Source of the DNA: Skermanella sp. TT6
Lineage (GTDB): Bacteria; Pseudomonadota; Alphaproteobacteria; Azospirillales; Azospirillaceae
DNA length: 64,000 nt
Assembly (NCBI RefSeq): GCF_016653635.2
Contig: NZ_CP067420.1
Location: 4,180,001 to 4,244,000, forward strand
Reading direction: 5' to 3'
This document shows positions 62,029 through 64,000 of the stretch, in pieces; positions within the stretch are counted from its first letter, which is position 1, and each line of letters begins with the position of its first letter. The position numbers and the translations under genes are program-made. The notes beneath the pieces were generated by a model that was not told where the DNA came from, made no database searches, and saw nothing but the letters and a program-made list of their open reading frames with translations.

Positions 62029-62766
62029 TCACAGTAGCTTCGGCTGCCTCGGCGCCGGCGCCGCCACCCCGGCCCCCTCGACCGGATCGACGCAGGACGG
62101 GTCGTCGTTCCGCACGCTGTTCACCCGCGTGCTGACCGGATAGGCCTCCAGCCAATCCTCCGGGCAGGGCCGAAGCAGCGCCCCGGCGGCCTCCCCGGAT
62201 GTCTCCGGGTCCAGCCACGCGGCATAGTCGTCCTCGGCCAGGATCACCGGCATCCGCTCGTGCAGCGGCTTCAGCACGCCGTTGGCCGTGGTCGTCACGA
62301 TGGTGACCGTCTCCAGCGGGCGGTCCAGCGCCGGGCCGCCCTTCGGACCCTTCCAGGTCTCCCACAATCCGGCGAAGGCGAAGGGTTGCCGGTCGCGGCG
62401 GCGGATGCGGAAAGGCTGCTTCTTCTCCCCCTTGGGCACATGCTGCTGCCATTCATAGAACCCGTCGGCCGGGACCAGGCAGCGGCGGCGGGCGAAGGCG
62501 CTGCGGAAGGACGGTTTGTCGGCCACCGATTCGGACCGCGCGTTGATCATCCGGCTGCCGATCGACGGATCGTCGGCCCAGTGGGGCACCAGCCCCCAGC
62601 GTACCAGGGACAACGCGCGCCGCTTCTCGTCGTCCAGCCAGCGCACCACCGCGACATCCTGCGTCGGCGCGATGTTGAACCGGGCCGGCAGGTTCGGCAG
62701 CTCGGGAAAGCCGAACATCCGGCTCATTTCGGCGACCGGAGTCGCGAGGGTATAGCGTCCGCACAT
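62029..62766 (-). CDS. SRAP-domain protein (YedK/HMCES family)
   Basis: 245 residues. It starts MCGRYTLATP, so Cys2 becomes N-terminal; this Cys bonds covalently to abasic sites in single-stranded DNA in known members. Also conserved are FNIAPTQDVAVVR (Asn), WGLVPHWADDP, NARSESV, RRCLVPADGFYEWQ (Glu) and LHERMPVIL (His). It protects abasic sites at replication forks. ATG at 62766 is fixed by the need for Cys2. The Ala/Pro-rich C-tail after SCVDPVEG is extra. Confidence 0.93.
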   Translation of the reverse strand: MCGRYTLATPVAEMSRMFGFPELPNLPARFNIAPTQDVAVVRWLDDEKRRALSLVRWGLVPHWADDPSIGSRMINARSESVADKPSFRSAFARRRCLVPADGFYEWQQHVPKGEKKQPFRIRRRDRQPFAFAGLWETWKGPKGGPALDRPLETVTIVTTTANGVLKPLHERMPVILAEDDYAAWLDPETSGEAAGALLRPCPEDWLEAYPVSTRVNSVRNDDPSCVDPVEGAGVAAPAPRQPKLL

Positions 62767-62999
62767 GGCTTTCCGGTGCTTTCCAAGCTCGGCTGATCCT
62801 TGAAACATCAAGGAACATAAGGACCCCGCGCCGCCCGCCAAGCATCTTTTCGGGACATGTCAGGTAAGACCACTTCGGGGGTTTGTCATCCGGCGGGACG
62901 CGCATAAACTCTCTGGCACACGGAGACAACGGGACAACCAGGCAGCACAATCTGCCGGCGCACTTCAGCGGCGCAATCCTTCAGGGGGGTTCAGATCAC

Positions 63000-64000
63000 A
63001 TGGCCAAGTTTGGAATCGGACAAGCGGTGCCGCGCACCGAGGACGCCCGCCTGCTGACCGGGCGCGGACGCTATACCGACGACATCTCCCTGCCGGGGCA
63101 GACCCACGGGTATGTCCTGCGCTCGCCCCACGCCCATGCGGAGATCGTCTCCATCGACCTGGAAGACGCCCGCAACGCCCCCGGCGTGCTCGGCGTCTAC
63201 ACGGTGGAGGACCTGGAGGCGGCCAGCATCGCCCCCCTTCCCTGCAACGTCCCGCTGGTCCAGCGCAACGGCCAGCCGCTGGTGATGCCGCCGCGCCCGG
63301 CCCTCGCCAAGGGCCGCGTCCGCCACGTGGGCGACCCCGTCGTCTTCATCGTCGCGGAGTCGCTGGACGCGGCGCGCGACGCCTCCGAGCTGGTCATGAT
63401 CGACTATTCGGAGCTGCCGGCCATCGCCGACACCGTGGGCGCCCTGGCGTCCAACGCCCCCCAGGTGTGGGAGCAGGCGCCCGGCAACCTCAGCTTCGAG
63501 TGGGAGAAGGGCGACGAGGCGGCGACCGAGGCCGGATTCGCCAAGGCCGCCAAGGTGGTCAGCATCGACCTGGTGAACAACCGGATCGTGCCGAACTCGA
63601 TGGAGGGCCGGGCCTGCCTCGCCTCGATCGACGACACCGACCGCTATGTCCTCTACGTCTCCAGCCAGGGCGTCCACGGGCTGCGCACCCAGCTGGCGAC
63701 CCAGATCTTCAACGAGCCGGAAGAGAAGTTCCACGTGCTGACCACCGACGTGGGCGGCGGCTTCGGCATGAAGATCTTCATGTATCCCGAATATGTCCTG
63801 TCGCTGTTCGCCGCGCGCAAGCTGAACCGTCCGGTCAAGTGGACGTCGGAGCGGGGCGAGGCGTTCCTCAGCGACGACCACGGGCGCGACAACGTCTCCC
63901 ACGCCGACCTGGCGCTGGACGCCGACGGCAGGTTCCTGGCGCTGCGGGTCTCCACGGTCGCCAACCTGGGCGCCTACCTGTCGAACTTCGGCCCCTACAT
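63000..64000 (+). CDS. Molybdenum hydroxylase large subunit (CO dehydrogenase/xanthine oxidase family), N-terminal part, cut by window end
   Basis: 333 codons are seen with no stop. It starts [20 protein letters not shown], then [20 protein letters not shown] and [13 protein letters not shown], the usual start of CoxL-like subunits. [10 protein letters not shown] at about residue 255 is a molybdopterin-binding glycine motif, and [20 protein letters not shown] follows. AGGGGGG lies about 10 bases before ATG at 63000. The active-site loop that separates true CO dehydrogenases from related enzymes lies beyond the window. The medium and small subunit genes are not upstream and would have to be downstream. 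Confidence 0.9.
   Translation, partial: MAKFGIGQAVPRTEDARLLTGRGRYTDDISLPGQTHGYVLRSPHAHAEIVSIDLEDARNAPGVLGVYTVEDLEAASIAPLPCNVPLVQRNGQPLVMPPRPALAKGRVRHVGDPVVFIVAESLDAARDASELVMIDYSELPAIADTVGALASNAPQVWEQAPGNLSFEWEKGDEAATEAGFAKAAKVVSIDLVNNRIVPNSMEGRACLASIDDTDRYVLYVSSQGVHGLRTQLATQIFNEPEEKFHVLTTDVGGGFGMKIFMYPEYVLSLFAARKLNRPVKWTSERGEAFLSDDHGRDNVSHADLALDADGRFLALRVSTVANLGAYLSNFGPY

Overview
The window is GC-rich chromosomal DNA from an alphaproteobacterium. The best guess, by inference, is the Azospirillaceae/Rhodospirillales (Azospirillum- or Skermanella-like). Pointers are a phosphatidylcholine synthase, a DUF2336 protein, an LdtR-type MarR regulator, an alpha-ketoglutaric semialdehyde dehydrogenase plus an arabinonate-type dehydratase, and many 23-nt alphaproteobacterial intergenic palindromes. 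No plasmid, prophage or insertion-sequence transposase is seen.

Layout. 0-6 kb: a Wzc-type tyrosine autokinase for exopolysaccharide, convergent with a large secreted beta-helix/RTX protein. 6-9 kb: aldehyde dehydrogenase and SDR genes. 9-16 kb: CPA1 antiporter with a cyclic-nucleotide domain, tiny lipoprotein, GMC oxidoreductase, ChaC-like enzyme, DUF2336 protein, MarR regulator. 16.5-34 kb: galE, then divergently a long locus of type I secretion ABC transporter and adaptor, glycosyltransferase, a 291-residue RTX protein made of about 20 uninterrupted nonapeptides, then GT2, methyltransferase, GT4, degenerate GT2, GT4, pyruvyltransferase and a tail-anchored protein. Most genes of this locus overlap by ATGA. 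34-39 kb: pesticin-like lysozyme and lipoprotein, degenerate EAL protein, sugar-acid dehydratase. 39-46 kb: RND efflux pair, lipoprotein, subtilase, phosphatidylcholine synthase. 46-49 kb: UdgX and a radical-SAM DNA-repair pair. 49-57 kb: sugar ABC importer with an enolase-superfamily dehydratase, an RraA-type protein and a divergent 2-hydroxyacid dehydrogenase. 57-64 kb: AtoE-like transporter, RelB/RelE-type toxin-antitoxin, tRNA-Leu(CAA), an exported protein, a SRAP protein and the start of a molybdenum hydroxylase large subunit that runs off the window.

The main candidate system is the 18-34 kb locus. A type I exporter, its probable RTX cargo and a glycan-building set lie together, which suggests a surface RTX protein displayed with, or modified by, a dedicated glycan. 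Three proteins there share a recurring G-W-x-x-D module (four copies), and a GT2-GT4 cassette is duplicated, one GT2 copy having lost its DXD-type motif.

Three dispersed repeat families sit between genes: a ~180-bp element with terminal and internal inverted repeats (3 copies), an ~86-bp hairpin with 26-29-bp arms (3 copies, one inside the sugar ABC operon between the binding-protein and permease genes), and 23-nt palindromes. A single repeat unit closely resembling a type I-C CRISPR repeat lies at 38843-38873, beside one copy of the large element, with no array or cas genes in view.
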